Origin: Glandiceps talaboti
Taxonomy: Eukaryota > Hemichordata > Enteropneusta > Spengelidae
NCBI RefSeq assembly: GCF_964340395.1
Contig: NC_135561.1
Location: forward strand, 21,597,486-21,661,485
Direction: 5' to 3'
Length of the DNA stretch: 64,000 nt
Positions 63,741-64,000 of the stretch are shown piece by piece. The notes beneath the pieces are model-generated. The model was given only the letters and a program-made list of their open reading frames with translations. It was not told the DNA's origin and searched no databases. Numbering within the stretch: the stretch's first letter is position 1; every line of letters begins with the position of its first letter. The position numbers and the translations under genes are program-made.

Positions 63741-64000
63741 CTTTGACTTCAGCCTGGAAATGAAATATTCTTGTTTTATTGATGCAATGCAATCATTAAA
63801 TCTTTATGGGCTACTTCACATATTTGTGTCAATGGCGTAAAGATTAACTTCTGTTTAAGGTTGCTTGGCAACCTAGGCCTGTTTTTAGCACAGCTGAATT
63901 AAATCTTAGACACAATGATTAAAACAGGTTCATATAAATGCACAATTCTTAGGCATTTCAAAAAAACCCAGTTTGTACAAAGAATAAGAAGTCACACATT

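Overview
This is AT-rich, intron-rich animal DNA, crowded with micro- and minisatellites and transposon debris. Exons are short with GT-AG borders. The protein families (cadherin, Ig, EGF, HYR, TIR, C2H2 fingers, Harbinger, LINEs, a tRNA-type SINE) suggest a marine invertebrate, such as an invertebrate deuterostome or a lophotrochozoan. The species cannot be fixed from the sequence.

Region 1 to 25 kb is the main content. Two paralogous multi-exon genes lie head to head. The left gene (minus strand, 7774 down to 785) runs off the window. It has a start exon, one cadherin repeat and then a conserved module I do not recognise. The right gene (plus strand, 10209 to 24931) has the same exons in the same order, with matching phases and nearly the same lengths. 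It continues through EGF, Ig, EGF, HYR, a membrane helix and a cytoplasmic TIR domain. Joined exon by exon it reads as a single-pass adhesion or immune receptor, cadherin-X-EGF-Ig-EGF-HYR-TM-TIR. I do not know a named family with that order. Its signal-peptide exons were not found. A TA-flanked inverted-repeat element sits exactly in its stop codon.

Region 25 to 35 kb holds mobile and repetitive DNA: a SINE, hairpins, a 24-bp minisatellite, LINE fragments in an arrangement like a twin-priming 5' inversion, and a 61-bp minisatellite. A few orphan exons are also present.

Region 35 to 46 kb has a broken PIF/Harbinger transposase on the plus strand. Convergent to it is a Myb/SANT-like (trihelix) gene on the minus strand whose exons chain in phase. 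A 5'-truncated LINE reverse-transcriptase tail lies between them. A 1.66-kb tandem duplication duplicates one exon of the Myb/SANT-like gene.

Region 46 to 50.6 kb is a C2H2 zinc-finger gene with a tandem 15-residue repeat, a C-terminal finger array that is decaying, and a minisatellite downstream.

Region 50.6 to 64 kb is mostly repeats, with a second copy of the repeat found at 1-590, several isolated exon-like blocks of unknown function, and duplicated repeat segments near 61 and 63 kb.
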